Notes under the pieces: model-generated
Database searches by the model: none
The model's input: the letters and a program-made list of their open reading frames with translations, nothing else
Told to the model about the DNA's origin: nothing
Source: Numida meleagris
Taxonomy: Eukaryota > Chordata > Aves > Galliformes > Numididae
Length of the DNA: 64,000 bases
Reading direction: 5' to 3'
Assembly (NCBI RefSeq): GCF_002078875.1
Contig: NC_034409.1
Location: 12,466,434-12,530,433, forward strand
Position numbers and translations under genes: made by a program
Shown: piece by piece, positions 14,101 to 24,400 of the stretch
How positions within the stretch are numbered: the first letter of the stretch is position 1
How the letters are laid out: each line of letters opens with the position of its first letter

Positions 14101-16918
14101 CCAGAGCTCTGTGGTGATTGAATTACAAGATCTCAGCCTCCCCCATTGGTAAGGTGTTTGGGCACATGCTGTTGATGCTCCTTTGAAAGTTATGACAATG
14201 GGAGATTGCCTCTTCCTTTTCCCTTTTCAGTACTGCAGAGGAAGCACCACATCTGTGAGCAGAAGAAAACCAGGGATCCCCCTCTGGGAATGCCTTGCTA
14301 TAGAACAGGCTTTTCTGGCCATAAATTGCTTATTGTTGTTCATTATGGACTGTTACATGTAGTTCAAATGGCCAGAAGTGCTGCTTCAGTTTTCCTCTAA
14401 CAAGGGCTTCTTTATTTGGCAGCAGTTTTGAGAAGGGGTTGGGAAGGAGAACTTCACAAAGTGTTCTTTGTCCTCTGTATCTTGTTTTGGGCAGGGGTTG
14501 GTGAGCTGAGATCATTGTGGGGACTCTGAGCTGTCAGCCCCAGGCCTGGTGGGTGGGGAACACCATTCCAAGTGCTCTGACTTGGGAGTGCTTTAGGGGA
14601 CATGTACTGCTAGTTACACACAGTAGGCTCAGTGCCTTATTGTGTCTATTTACAGCTTTGGGAAAAAATGCAGAGAATAGTTTGTTTGCCTAAAAGGACA
14701 CTTTGGGGTGACTTGGACTATTTTGAGTTCAGGTTACATTCACTAGATGACTTCAGAAGCAAGTATTTCAGCAACACTGAAACACTTCAGCATTTCCTAA
14801 ATGAACTCTTTCAATAGTCTGTATTTCATTACAATTGGAAGTGAGAGGGAAAAGGATCTAGACTGGGAAAACAGCAGGAAAAGCTAATTTCACAGTGTGT
14901 TCGTATTTGCTTTCTTATTGATTGATTAGGATTGGAAGCTTTGGGACAATTCAATTTGAATTTCTTGCCTTTGGGAATGTGAATCAATTTTGCCATTTCG
15001 CAGACAGTGCCCTAAGTAACAGGATGTAAATTCTGTTCCCAGTATCTCTCCTTGTCAGCATTCTGGGTTTCTTTGTAGCTTTCTGCTACTGAGCCTGTTC
15101 TGAACATAGCATTGACAAATGGGGCATCTTTGCTATTCTTTGTGAGAAGAGTGATGCTAAACCACAGTCACAGTACAAGATAAATAGTCATTTTAAGCCT
15201 CAGCTGATATTTCAGTACACATGCAAAGCGGGACAGATTGAATAGGACAGACTGACTGAAACTTAGTGAGTAGCTCAGTGGGCACTGAGTAGCAAGGATT
15301 CAATTGTTTCCCATGTTCTGGGGGTTTATGCTGATCTCTTAGTTACTGCCTATGAAGGGTTTGGTTCCATGGCTAAAAATGATGACATCTTAGCTTCTGT
15401 CATCAGTGTCTAAAAGCAAAGTAGTTTGTGTTACAGCCTAGATTTCTTTTTTTTTTTTTATTTTCTCCCCTCCTGTTTTTCCCACTATGTTTCCACTGTT
15501 CTCTGTTTTGTTAACTGATTTTTTGGGGATTTTACTTACTAGGCTCTTGGTCTAAAGGCCCGTCAGTTCTGGGATCATCCAATAAATGCTAATTTCCTTG
15601 CACGGAAATATGTGAAACTTTTGCTTGAGAAGCTGGGGAATAGGCAGGTAAGACATTGTTGATGTTCTTGACCTTCTGCCATAACACGCTGAAGGTAACA
15701 CTGAAACTTGGTACCATGCAAACTAATCTGAAATGTTCTCCCTTACAGTGTAACAGGCCTGTCCGTGAGAGACACCCGGTCCCTGTAGAATTTTTGCCTC
15801 TTAACTACCTGACTAATATGCTGGCAGAGATAGAGAATCAAGGTAACTTTAATTCTGTACTTTAGAAGACCGGTAATTGTTACCCTTTGATGCTCATACT
15901 CTGCTATGGAACTGTAGTGATGTCCGAACATGTAGGTTTGGTTGTCTTTTTGTTGATAGGAATCGTCAGAGCACTTTCTCACTGCATGTCTTCTCATCCA
16001 GATCCTCTCTGTGTTGAATCCAGTTGCCAAACTGGCATGCAGAGTGGTGATAGCTGTTATTCTGTGTTTAAATGGGGAGAAGGGCTTGTACATTACTTAT
16101 ACAGTATGGTGGCTAAAGCACTGCCTTTTGTCTGGTAAGTAGAGCTAGATGAAGTCAGATCTTCTACCTCAGAGAAGAATGATCAGATCAATAAGATAGA
16201 GGATGCATTCCAAAGCTGTTCCTTTTTGTGAAATAAAATTCAAATTGGTCATGGCATTTGCTCCGTGCAGTGAAACCAATGCATCCAAAGATTTTGAATT
16301 CCACTGAAAAAGCAAAATGCGCTAAGGGAGCATTACACTGCTTAGTGTTGTTGGCTATACTTTTACTAGTAAACGAAGTAAAGGTGTGATAGGGACCTAA
16401 GTGCTAAAATGGAGTTCTCTGTGTGTGGATATCATTCCATTTGGGGAAGGAAAACGTTAACCGTACTGATGCATATGAGAACATAGTAGCACAAACATAG
16501 CTGCCGTGCTTAAATCTTATTTTGACTCTCCGATGTAGAATTCGTATGGAAATTCCTAGCGGCCTCCAGAGATGGCCCAGCTTTCCTCCATATGGGGTGT
16601 CATTTACTTATATCCCACCAACAGGAAAGTGTGTGCCATGGGTGAGCATCCGGACAGCTGCATTGAAAGCTGTAGGTGTTTTATGCAGATGAAAACATGT
16701 TCCATCTAATATCTTATCTTTTGGTATTGTGGGTCAAAATGTTTAGGAGACTGCAGGACTTAGTGTACAACAACACTTAGCTTTGCAATTACTGATTTTC
16801 TGATGGTGTTTTTCTAGGTGTGCATCCGTATGAAAAACAAGATCGTGTTAATGTCAGGTTTGTGGAGGAAGCAGCACTGAAACACACGATGATGCTCTTG
16901 GGCCTCAGATATTCCTGA
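2007..16918 (+). CDS. GSAP: GSAP, gamma-secretase activating protein, 3' portion (12 exons, 5' end outside window)
   Basis: Exons are 2007-2132, 2527-2582, 2963-2994, 4638-4699, 6233-6328, 10731-10801, 11321-11415, 12668-12787, 13595-13656, 15543-15647, 15749-15842 and 16818-16918. All junctions are AG/GT and in phase: 1020 bp, 339 codons plus TGA. I recognise the family from runs such as FWEKLDSNLESVKYAEPH, SEAEFAVFHIMSRILEA, NEKLKFSIV, VEFLPLNYL and the terminal EEAALKHTMMLLGL, which resemble the mammalian protein along its whole C-terminal 40 percent. Known of the family: GSAP is a ~98 kDa cytosolic/membrane-associated precursor whose C-terminal ~16 kDa fragment, reported to be released by caspase-3, binds gamma-secretase and the APP C-terminal fragment and biases cleavage toward amyloid-beta. 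The last four exons here (about 120 residues) correspond roughly to that fragment. No frameshift or premature stop is seen. The start codon and N-terminal half are outside the window. Confidence 0.93.
2527..2582 (+). CDS. GSAP: GSAP exon
   Basis: Acceptor aaacag, donor gtaggt. 56 bp. It encodes KEERRTTTYLRNIFENAK plus two bases of the next codon. It matches the basic stretch followed by a YxRNIxxNA helix in other GSAP proteins. It is too short to stand out as an open frame, and was placed by homology and phase. Confidence 0.85.
2963..2994 (+). CDS. GSAP: GSAP 32-bp micro-exon
   Basis: Acceptor ccccag, donor gtaagt. 32 bp. With one base from each side it completes a lysine and a glutamate codon and encodes VLSHLDTWDS in between. 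It is needed to restore phase between 2582 and 4638, and it fits the expected position of the VISNLEAR-like segment in mammalian GSAP. Confidence 0.82.
4638..4699 (+). CDS. GSAP: GSAP exon
   Basis: Acceptor atttcag, donor gtatgt. 62 bp. It encodes (E)RLVPLFQEEDYQQQLLMGL and ends in phase 0. Confidence 0.9.
6233..6328 (+). CDS. GSAP: GSAP exon
   Basis: Acceptor ttttcctag, donor gttagt. 96 bp, 32 codons, beginning MVAQLKDHLMRHLQYVGRKK and ending VLDYVANL. It is an amphipathic helical segment, phase 0 at both ends. Confidence 0.92.
9756..9778. repeat. A12T11 homopolymer palindrome
   Basis: Twelve A followed directly by eleven T in a GSAP intron. Confidence 0.95.
10731..10801 (+). CDS. GSAP: GSAP exon
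   Basis: Acceptor gttgttttag, donor gtaagc. 71 bp. It encodes LNLVHRIMKEVWKLYQLHS followed by CIFC and two bases of a split Phe codon. It follows a 4.4 kb intron. Confidence 0.88.
11321..11415 (+). CDS. GSAP: GSAP exon
   Basis: Acceptor gttaaatag, donor gtaagt. 95 bp. It encodes DERGSEAEFAVFHIMSRILE and then a methionine-rich segment ending PLPP(G). It is one of the best conserved exons of the family. Confidence 0.93.
12668..12787 (+). CDS. GSAP: GSAP exon
   Basis: Acceptor tccatag, donor gtacag. 120 bp. It encodes (G)FHTLHLGLGVRCLPLHTLL, then a hydrophobic helix with DNGVLHLTET, ending RKLLK. Confidence 0.92.
13393..13441. repeat. Perfect inverted repeat, 18-bp arms
   Basis: The left arm GTTTATATTAATCTATGC (13393-13410) and the right arm at 13424-13441 are exact reverse complements, separated by 13 bases. 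It lies in the GSAP intron before the exon at 13595. Confidence 0.95.
13595..13656 (+). CDS. GSAP: GSAP exon (near start of the 16-kDa fragment)
   Basis: Acceptor ctcttgcag, donor gtaact. 62 bp. It encodes (D)LDDNEKNEKLKFSIVTRLP and then E. By family knowledge the caspase-released C-terminal fragment begins close to here. The acidic LDDNEKNE stretch is a plausible place for such a cut, but I did not identify the exact site. Confidence 0.91.
15543..15647 (+). CDS. GSAP: GSAP exon
   Basis: Acceptor acttactag, donor gtaaga. 105 bp, 35 codons, starting ALGLKARQFWDHPINANFLA and then a Lys/Leu-rich helix. The WDHP motif is conserved with mammals. Phase 0 at both ends. Confidence 0.92.
15749..15842 (+). 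CDS. GSAP: GSAP exon
   Basis: Acceptor cttacag, donor gtaact. 94 bp. It encodes CNRPVRERHPVPVEFLPLNY, then LTNMLAEIENQ plus one base. VEFLPLNY is a family signature. Confidence 0.93.
16818..16918 (+). CDS. GSAP: GSAP terminal coding exon and stop
   Basis: Acceptor tttctag. It encodes (G)VHPYEKQDRVNVRFVEEAAL, then KHTMMLLGLRYS and TGA at 16916-16918. Mammalian GSAP ends at the equivalent of LLGL, so the RYS tail is a small extension. Confidence 0.93.
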
Positions 16919-17070
16919 AATGGCTTTCTTCAACTGCTCGTGAACTGTGGTACTCAGAAACATTCACATAGAAGTGTGCGGCCAGCTCTGATTTTTTTTT
17001 TAAACTTCAATGTCATGTTGTTTGCTGATTGACCTGCAGGTTTGGGTAGCCACCATTACTGACATCAGCT

Positions 17071-17092
17071 ACAATTGCAAAGTAGCAATTGT
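17071..17092. repeat. Short perfect hairpin in GSAP 3' UTR
   Basis: ACAATTGC (17071-17078) and GCAATTGT (17085-17092) flank a six-base loop AAAGTA. It is transcribed on both strands if the two 3' UTRs overlap. Confidence 0.8.
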
Positions 17093-17342
17093 CCCGTGCA
17101 CTAAGGCTGAAATTACTGACCTCTAAGTAAATTGTGGAGAAATGGATCTGATGCAAACCTGGGTTTCCAACACATCTGTGGTTTCAGGTCTGAAGCGGTC
17201 AAATCAGTGGAACTAGTGGGTATGAAAACGTGCTGTGAAAAATGATATTACTGTCAACAGTTTTAATGAGACAGACAATGCTGGAAAGGGTAGTCCAGCT
17301 GTACAGTAACAAGAAATTGGCCACTATTTACTCCTTTGGATT

Positions 17343-17348
17343 AATAAA
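17343..17348 (+). terminator. Proximal poly(A) signal of GSAP
   Basis: Canonical AATAAA 425 bp after the stop codon. A minus-strand AATAAA (TTTATT, 17353-17358) lies four bases away. Confidence 0.5.
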
Positions 17349-17352
17349 AGCA

Positions 17353-17358
17353 TTTATT
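17353..17358 (-). terminator. Candidate distal poly(A) signal of CCDC146 (AATAAA)
   Basis: TTTATT on the plus strand, canonical AATAAA on the minus strand, about 0.9 kb after the CCDC146 stop and inside the GSAP 3' UTR. Confidence 0.35.
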
Positions 17359-17953
17359 GGTGTAATGATGTAAAATAGGTAAGAATGACAAGTGAGAAAT
17401 CAGTCCTTGTATATAATGCACCAATAATGATACTCATTCCGTGTGGTGGTCATGTGTTGTCTAACGGTACTTCTGCCTTTGGAGTTGGATTCTAATATAT
17501 TCGACTTTGTAATTAGCACAGAACGTAGACTCCTTAAAGTGTATGGGAGAGGGATTTTATGTTTTTTTTTTTTTTTTAAGGTGCATATAATACATTGAAT
17601 GCAGTGCAGGACAAGAAGAAAATTCTTTGGAAATGTACCTTCACAGCAGCATGGAACAAGTGTTACTTCATTCTTTCCTTCCAGCCTCTAGTATTACAGT
17701 TCAAAACTCAGCTTCAAGAAGAACTGATGGAGATTGTTTTCTCCTCATTTTCAACTGCTATTTATGAATAACTGAAGTGGGTTTGGTTTTTGGTGTGCAT
17801 TTCTTTTTCGTATTTTGAACAGAGATGAAAATTTTTCTCAATAATTTTTTTCAGTCTCAGACTGTAGAAAGCTGTGATGGTGTATTTGCATCACATGTGG
17901 AGACTTCATTCACGTGCTGTTAATAACCAGAGAAGATCTTCTAGCCTTTTCTT

Positions 17954-17959
17954 TTTAAT
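17954..17959 (-). terminator. Candidate poly(A) signal of CCDC146 (ATTAAA)
   Basis: TTTAAT on the plus strand reads ATTAAA on the minus strand, about 305 bp after the CCDC146 stop. A stronger minus-strand AATAAA is at 17353-17358. Use of either would overlap the GSAP 3' UTR. Confidence 0.4.
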
Positions 17960-17982
17960 GAAATGTGCTATAAAATAGATGC

Positions 17983-17988
17983 AATAAA
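17983..17988 (+). terminator. Distal poly(A) signal of GSAP
   Basis: Canonical AATAAA about 1.07 kb after the GSAP stop and 277 bp before the CCDC146 stop codon on the other strand. Confidence 0.55.
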
Positions 17989-18264
17989 ACTTCACCTGAA
18001 AAAACAAAGGCGTAGTACGATAATTACTCATTTTCCTTAACATTTTAAAATACTGCAATGCATTTGGCATACCAGGCTCCACCTAGTCAGAAGGAAGGAA
18101 CTTGTATCACTGAGTTCTTAGCTGTGCTTCTGGCGTTAAGTGCTACTTTGTTTACTGTATGGAATTTGGCTAAACTCTAGTAGGCATTTGATGTAGTCTA
18201 AATGCTATTGACTCGTGATACTCAGCAACTGGTAAGGGCTTCTCCTCCTTCATGTGCTGTCTTC

Positions 18265-18468
18265 TCAGAGTTCAATTGGCTTTATAATTGGTTTTCTGAA
18301 ATGTCTCATATTTGAACCAGGTTCACTTGGCTTGAAAGGAGCCAAAGCGCCGTAGGGCCGTGGCACTGGGAGGCTGTATGCATCATCTGGGATATAAGCA
18401 GTTGGCCGTGGCTCAGCTGTTGTGAGGACATGGCCAGGCACTGCAGCTCGTTCCTCTTCTGCAGCTTG
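18265..18468 (-). CDS. CCDC146: CCDC146 terminal coding exon and stop
   Basis: Acceptor tttcttttacag. 67 codons plus stop. It starts [20 protein letters not shown], continues with [20 protein letters not shown], and ends [14 protein letters not shown]. The proline-rich tail [11 protein letters not shown]...[21 protein letters not shown] is diagnostic for CCDC146. The stop codon is at 18265-18267. Confidence 0.95.
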   Translation of the reverse strand, partial: QAAEEERAAVPGHVLTTAEPRPTAYIPDDAYSLPVPRPYGALAPFKPSEPGSNMRHFRKPIIKPIEL

Positions 18469-21400
18469 CTGTAAAAGAAACACATTGTGAGCACATAGTG
18501 CCTCCACGATTTAAAACTGCAGTCAGTTCTCCTCTGAGCCTAAGGAGAGGATGCCCAGTGAGGAAACAACATTAGTCTAATTCTTAGCAAATCAAGAAAC
18601 AAGAAAACACAGATGGGTATTTAATTTTTCACTGAAAGAAAAGCATTTATTGACCATGTAGAGATGTGTTTGTCCTTTTAAATACCGTATAGTTTGAGCT
18701 TGTAATGCTTTTGTTGTTGTTGAGAAAGAAAATTAGATGAACAGTAATTGCAGTAAGTGTGCACAGAGCATCTCAGGAACAAGATAATAGTTCTGATCCT
18801 TCAAAGCCCAGTCTGTATTACGCTGATAGCAGCTATTCTTGAGTACTATCACTGCACTGAAAGGAAACTGTGTCATACATAATATGAGAAGTGTCAATGA
18901 CAGAGGTTTCTTATTCTAAACCAGTTTAACTGCAAGATTTCTGCATGAATTCAAGCTCTTTAAATGCATGCACTGTGTGTTCCTCTCCCAGCTTTGTGTC
19001 CATTTCAGATTTCCTTGGAGAAGGAATCATAGTAAAGTCAGTTTCCTACCTGCAGGTGTTCCCTTAATTATACACATCTCAGTTGTATTTGACTTTTTCT
19101 TCTCTGGGAGCTTTCTGCTCGGGCATTGCTGGTGGTCTCAATGGAACAGATACAGTATTCAGCAGGGGAGAATGTGAAGCACTATGGTACGCTGCTCTGC
19201 CCACCCTCAGCCTCTCACCCAGGGATCTGGTTTCTTTCTACTTTTGATGTTCCCTTTGTCTGACATGTGGAGGATGCTAATCTTATTTTTCATTAATCCC
19301 ATGCCCTGCCTTTGGTGGCTTTACCTGAAATCAAATTGAAAGCAATACTTCACTGATGACTATCTTGTCAGTTAACTCAAAGCACTGTCATATAAAGCAA
19401 GATCTACCTTCGTTAAAGTAATTTGAGTGTAATATATCCTCTCCTTAAGGTTTGATGACCTGTTCTATCTGAGCTGTGCCAGACTACAGTGTGTAACTCT
19501 AGAAATCCACAGTGTGCTGGTTTTGTAGTTGCCTCTGTCTGTCCCATCATCTCCACCAGCTCCCAGAGCCCCATGGTTGTCAGTGAGCAGCTGTGCAGTG
19601 AGTTAGTGCTGCTCTTTCAGAAGGACAAGCTAGAGCAGTGAAAAAGGAGGAGCTGAATTGTAACACAGAGCAAAAACTTACTCTAGCTCTGGCCTCCGCT
19701 GCTTCTTTGTGCATCTTCTCATTGCGTAAAACCTTCAGCCATTCAATCTCTGTCTCTTTAGGAGGAGGAAGGCCTTGATCTATCCTCGATGAAACAATCA
19801 TCAAAAACTCTTCTTTGTCTTTCATTTCCTGCTGGAGTTTAATGGCAAGTGCTTGCTTCATGGATAACTCTGCGACAAGAGCCATCATCTTCTGGGTCTT
19901 GTCTTTTATCTTCTTCTGTAGTTCATTTATCTGGAATCAGAAACCAACTACATTTTGGACATCTAGTAACAACATCTTCAGACACTTACTGGATGTGATG
20001 TTCAAGTAAGTATAAGTAAGGTTAGTGAAATCAATTGTGTTTCAAAAAACAACTCTATTCTTTAAAATAATGAAGCAGTGTCTGTTTCCTGTTTATACTT
20101 GGAACCATACAAACGTGTAGTATTAAAGTCACATCTACTCCAATGGAAGTTAGAAAATATCAACTTTGTAATGCTATCCTGCCCCTTTCAGATGACGAGC
20201 AGGACTCCCATTTACCTCAAAGGAAGGTGTTAAACCTGGATTCTGATTGAGCCTATACACAGTTACTGTATTATTAAGTGTGTAAGTCCAATCCTCACAG
20301 ATAGTTCAGTGGTAACATGGACACAGCTGTTTTGTGGGGTGGTATCTTTAGCAGAGAGATGGACAGAAAAGGAACAGAGTGGGAATCCATGATTCTGACT
20401 GGAGAGGAGTTAAAAGTTTTTTTTTTTTTTTTAAAAAAAAAAAAAGCACAGAAGAGCTCAAATGCTGTTTTTAAAGTAACTAATAGAGAATTGGTAGATC
20501 CAGAGCATGTAACTGCTGGCACACTGCCATTTGTACAGTAATTTGTTGGCCAATGGCTGCAATTTCACAAAGGCAAATAGCAGCCGCATCATTTCTTTCC
20601 ATACAAGATGAAAGATTTCCTCTAGAGATGTGTTCTGATTTTAAGCCTTTTGGAGTGCCAAAGTTAACAACTCAGAAAAGAAGTCAGTCCCGGCCTTGTT
20701 GTACATTGCTTGCGTCACTGCGTTGTTTGTTTTCTCTCTCTTTCACTGAGTTGGGAGCTATTTGGAGCTTTTTTGTCAAGGATGTGGAGGTGGGAAGATT
20801 TTAGTTTTTTTGGCTTCTACTGTGTTTGTTGCGCTATGACCGATGCCAATGACTTCCTGTCTCTGTCCTTTTCCTTTCTTTCTTTTGCTTTCTCAATTTT
20901 CTCTCTCTTTATTATACACTTTCCAAGCAGCCTCAAGTAATTTATTTAAGGATCGAGCCTCCTCTCCTTCCACTTTTTGCAAATTTCATTTAATATCCGG
21001 ATTAGCTTGCTCGATGAAAATAGAAGCCAACGGCACAGCTCCCCCTTCCTGCTTTGGATCTCGCGTATGGAAGCACTCGACCTGAGATATAACTTAGTGT
21101 GCATTTTGGTGAAAGATCAATTGATGCTGCAATTTTCTTTCAAAAAGAAAGTACACTCCTAATGCTCTTGCTGTGCCTATATTATCGTTATTACTAAATG
21201 CCTATCATTTCTCAAGACTAACGTTCAATTTGCCTATCACTAATTCCAGCCGCTAGTTTAGTCATTTGCAAGCAAGTCATCTCACCTCCTGCCCAGATCT
21301 AATTTCGTTTCCTATGGGTCAACGAGCAGAGTGTGCAAGCCCTCCTTACCCTTGTTGCTAGCAGCAGCGTGCCCTGCTTCCCGTTCTCTGCTGTGGCACG

Positions 21401-24400
21401 GATCCTGTCCGTGAGCCAGGACACGTGTTCATAGATCACGTCTGTCTCCAGCAGCTTCTCCTCCTTCTGAACCAGCTCCACTTCCAGCTGCAGCGGGAGG
21501 AAGATGCACAGCACAGGTGAATGCTGGGGGAAGGTGCAACAGCAGGCGTTCCTGTGGCTGTTTGGAGACAGCTTCGGAACGAATACAGTTAGGCAGCAAT
21601 ATTTCTCACCAACAGTCTTCCCAAATTACACCAGCATTACTACTGCTTTGCCATGATTTTAGCAAAAGCAATGATTTTTATCTAATGATTTTGTTTTGTT
21701 TTGTTTTTAGATTTCTAGTTCTTAGTGTTATGGCATAAAAAGTTCCAGCTGTTGCTTGAAGTAATCTCCCCCTGCCACCTTGCTGTTAAATAAAATGTGA
21801 GCTCCAAAGACAAGTAAAGAAAATACTGTGCAACTGAAAGGACTTGAAAACAGGGAGAGCTCCAAGGGGAACATGAAATCTGTGTCACACATTCACAGAA
21901 GCCAGTTTTATAATGTTGGTGAGGTTGGTATGAGTGGGCTGTGACCTCGCCTTCCCAGCCCTGCTGAGAACCCTCCCCTGCCAAAGGAAATGGGGAAGTA
22001 AAGCAAAAGGTTTGAGTAATGCAAGGGACACCAGGAAGTGTCAGTGCTGAATCACTACAAACTGCCCTTCAGTAGCAGGGTGTAGGTGGGTACTGCACCG
22101 TGCTTGCAGGTACCTGAATACCTGCAATGCACAGGGGTTGTGCGCTGGGACTTGTAGACCCACGTGAAGCACAGCATAGAGCAGGGGTTTTTTTTTCTCT
22201 ATAAGTAGGATAGACAAAAATACCTAAAAACATCATGGTTGCTCTTTCCATCCCTTTCCTATGCAATACAGTAGGTATGCCTGAAATTGGCTTTTGTATC
22301 GGACTTAATGTTTTCCTATGCAGCCCCGGGGGAGCAGCTGCAGTGCAGCACTGCCAGGGGTGCAGCCCCTCAGCTGGCCTTGGTACCTTTGGGTACTGAC
22401 CTCTTCTGGGGCTCTGTTTGTAGCAGGAAAAAGCAGAAAAACCAATCCCTGAGGAGGACACTGGTTTAATCCTATGTCACGTATGAATGTTTTGTTGAGA
22501 GGAGGGCGGGCCTGCCTTTGGTTCATGTGGTGCATTGTGGTGGGACAGCTAAAAGCCGGTTGCAGAAGTTGGGTGGCTTTGTTCTTCAGCGGTTTATTAT
22601 TTTGCACTTTCTGGGGTTTTGCCACCTTTTCTGTGCCCTCCTCCCATGCAGCAGCAGGTCTATGTTGCTGGGATGCAAATCTCCAGCCAAGGGCCTGCTG
22701 CTGAGCTGGGGGCCGTACAGGGCTTGCTGCTCTCCTCTCGGCAGCCTCTGCTGGAGGAGGCCGGATTGCCTCACACCCAGCGTTTCTGGAAGCAGGCACG
22801 TTCCCTCTTGGCAGTTGTAATGACTTAAATTCCTCTTACAGAACATTTATTTTAAAATTAAAGAACACCATTTGCTGTTTCTAAAAGAGGTCGACCACCA
22901 TGCTAGCGGCTGTGCAGTGAGACCTGACGCTACCTGTTCAATCTTCTTCTGCAGTTCAGGTGGAGACGGGTCCTTCCCTCCCAGGTCTCGCTTTCTGCTC
23001 TCGTTCGTGGGGTCAACAAAGATTTCTTCCATCTCTTTAATCCTATCCTTGCACTGGGAATACTGGCAAACGAAAACCCACAATGGTTACTTTTCAGACC
23101 AGAAGCAAAAAGCCCCGTTATTGCGGTGATGAGGGAGGGAAGGTCTCGGTGTGCCTGGTGCCCTGTGCCTCAGCAGTCAGGGTGCGCAGGGTGCTTATGG
23201 CCACGCTGCACTGCCCGGGGTTGGAAGCAGGACTGCAGCCCTGTTGAGAGTGCACCAGTCTGTCCTGGTCCAACACAGAACGTTTCCCTACAGAGCCAGA
23301 GGTGGCATTGTCCTGCCCTGTTGCTAGTGAATGTGAGAGTCTGTGTCACAGAAGGCTTCTTTTAGGAGAATTGTTTTAAAAGGAAGGAGGGGAAATTTAG
23401 GTTAGATGTTGGGAAGGAATTATTTACTCAGAGAGCGGGTGGTGAGGTGCTGCCCAGAGAAGCTGTGGCTGCCCCATCCCTGGAGGTGCTGGGTGTGATG
23501 GGGCCCTGGGCAGCCTGAGCTGGGGGGGCACCCAGTCCACAGCAGGTGTTGGGACTGGTGGGTTTTAAGGTCCCATCCAACACAAACCATTCTGTGATTC
23601 TATGAAGGTCTTCTAAGACACAAATACAATTTCATCTTATTAATTCTTGAGCTCTTGTTCCCTTGACTCTGTGCAGCACAACAACCTGTGTATAAATATG
23701 GCAGTCATGCCAACCAGGGTTTTTCTCTGAACCGCCATGTATCCTGGCAAAGAGCCCTGACTGGAAGATAGTTTTTACCTTCTGAACACATTTAGAAAGT
23801 TAGGGAAAACAAGCAGTCCTTGTGGGGAGACGATCAGGTTCTGCCGTGCGGCAGCATGGAAAGCTGGGACTGGTTTGTGCCCAGTCACATCCCTTGGGCC
23901 ATGGCAAGGGTGTGGGTGAGGGTCACCTTCCATCTCCCCTGTTAGTGAGTGGCAGGGCCTGTGTGGGCTGCAGCTCTGGGCGGAGGAGAGAGGGAAGGCC
24001 CAGGGAAGGGAACGAGCCCTCGGGGCCAGGCAGGATGGGATTCAGCAGCGTGGCCTAGTGCAAGGTGTCTGCACCTGCAAGGGTGGCTGTGAGGTGGGCC
24101 CAAGCAAGTCACTGCTGGCAACGAAACCCAGGGGCATCCAGGTTTTCTCTGCTGCAGATCTGGGTGTGTGTCCTGCAGCAACTCGGGCAGTGGGGCACTG
24201 CGGGGACTGTGAGTGCTGCTTCACAGAGCACGCAGTCAGAACTCCACGTGCCTCTCAATTGCTTGGTGAAAGAGTGACTGGGAACGTTTCCTCGTGTCCG
24301 GACTCACGAGGCAGGCCACGGTTGCTGTGTGCCCGACGTGCACCTGGCCATCTGTCAGCACACTGTCATGCCCGCCTGGATCTGCTGGAACGTGAGTCTG

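Larger units (their letters stand above)
10802..16817 (+). other. GSAP 3' introns
   Basis: Introns of roughly 0.1 to 1.9 kb between exons 10801 and 16818. Notable contents are an A9-T-A-T9 near-palindrome at 12620-12639, a perfect inverted repeat at 13393-13441, and a T-rich tract at about 15449-15461. Nothing else is recognised. Confidence 0.55.
16919..18005 (+). other. GSAP: GSAP 3' untranslated region (probable)
   Basis: Sequence after the GSAP stop up to just beyond the distal AATAAA at 17983-17988. It contains a proximal AATAAA (17343-17348), a T16 run (17562-17577) and a small perfect hairpin (17071-17092). The 3' end is inferred from signals only. Confidence 0.6.

Noticed and set aside
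14632..14817. Open frame in a GSAP intron after a possible acceptor tttacag at 14655
   Set aside because: The exons at 13595-13656 and 15543-15647 join directly in phase and match the family contiguously, leaving no room for an extra exon. No donor supports it.
22305..22846. Several overlapping open frames on both strands
   Set aside because: GC-rich composition produces long open frames in all frames. No recognisable protein and no consistent splice sites.
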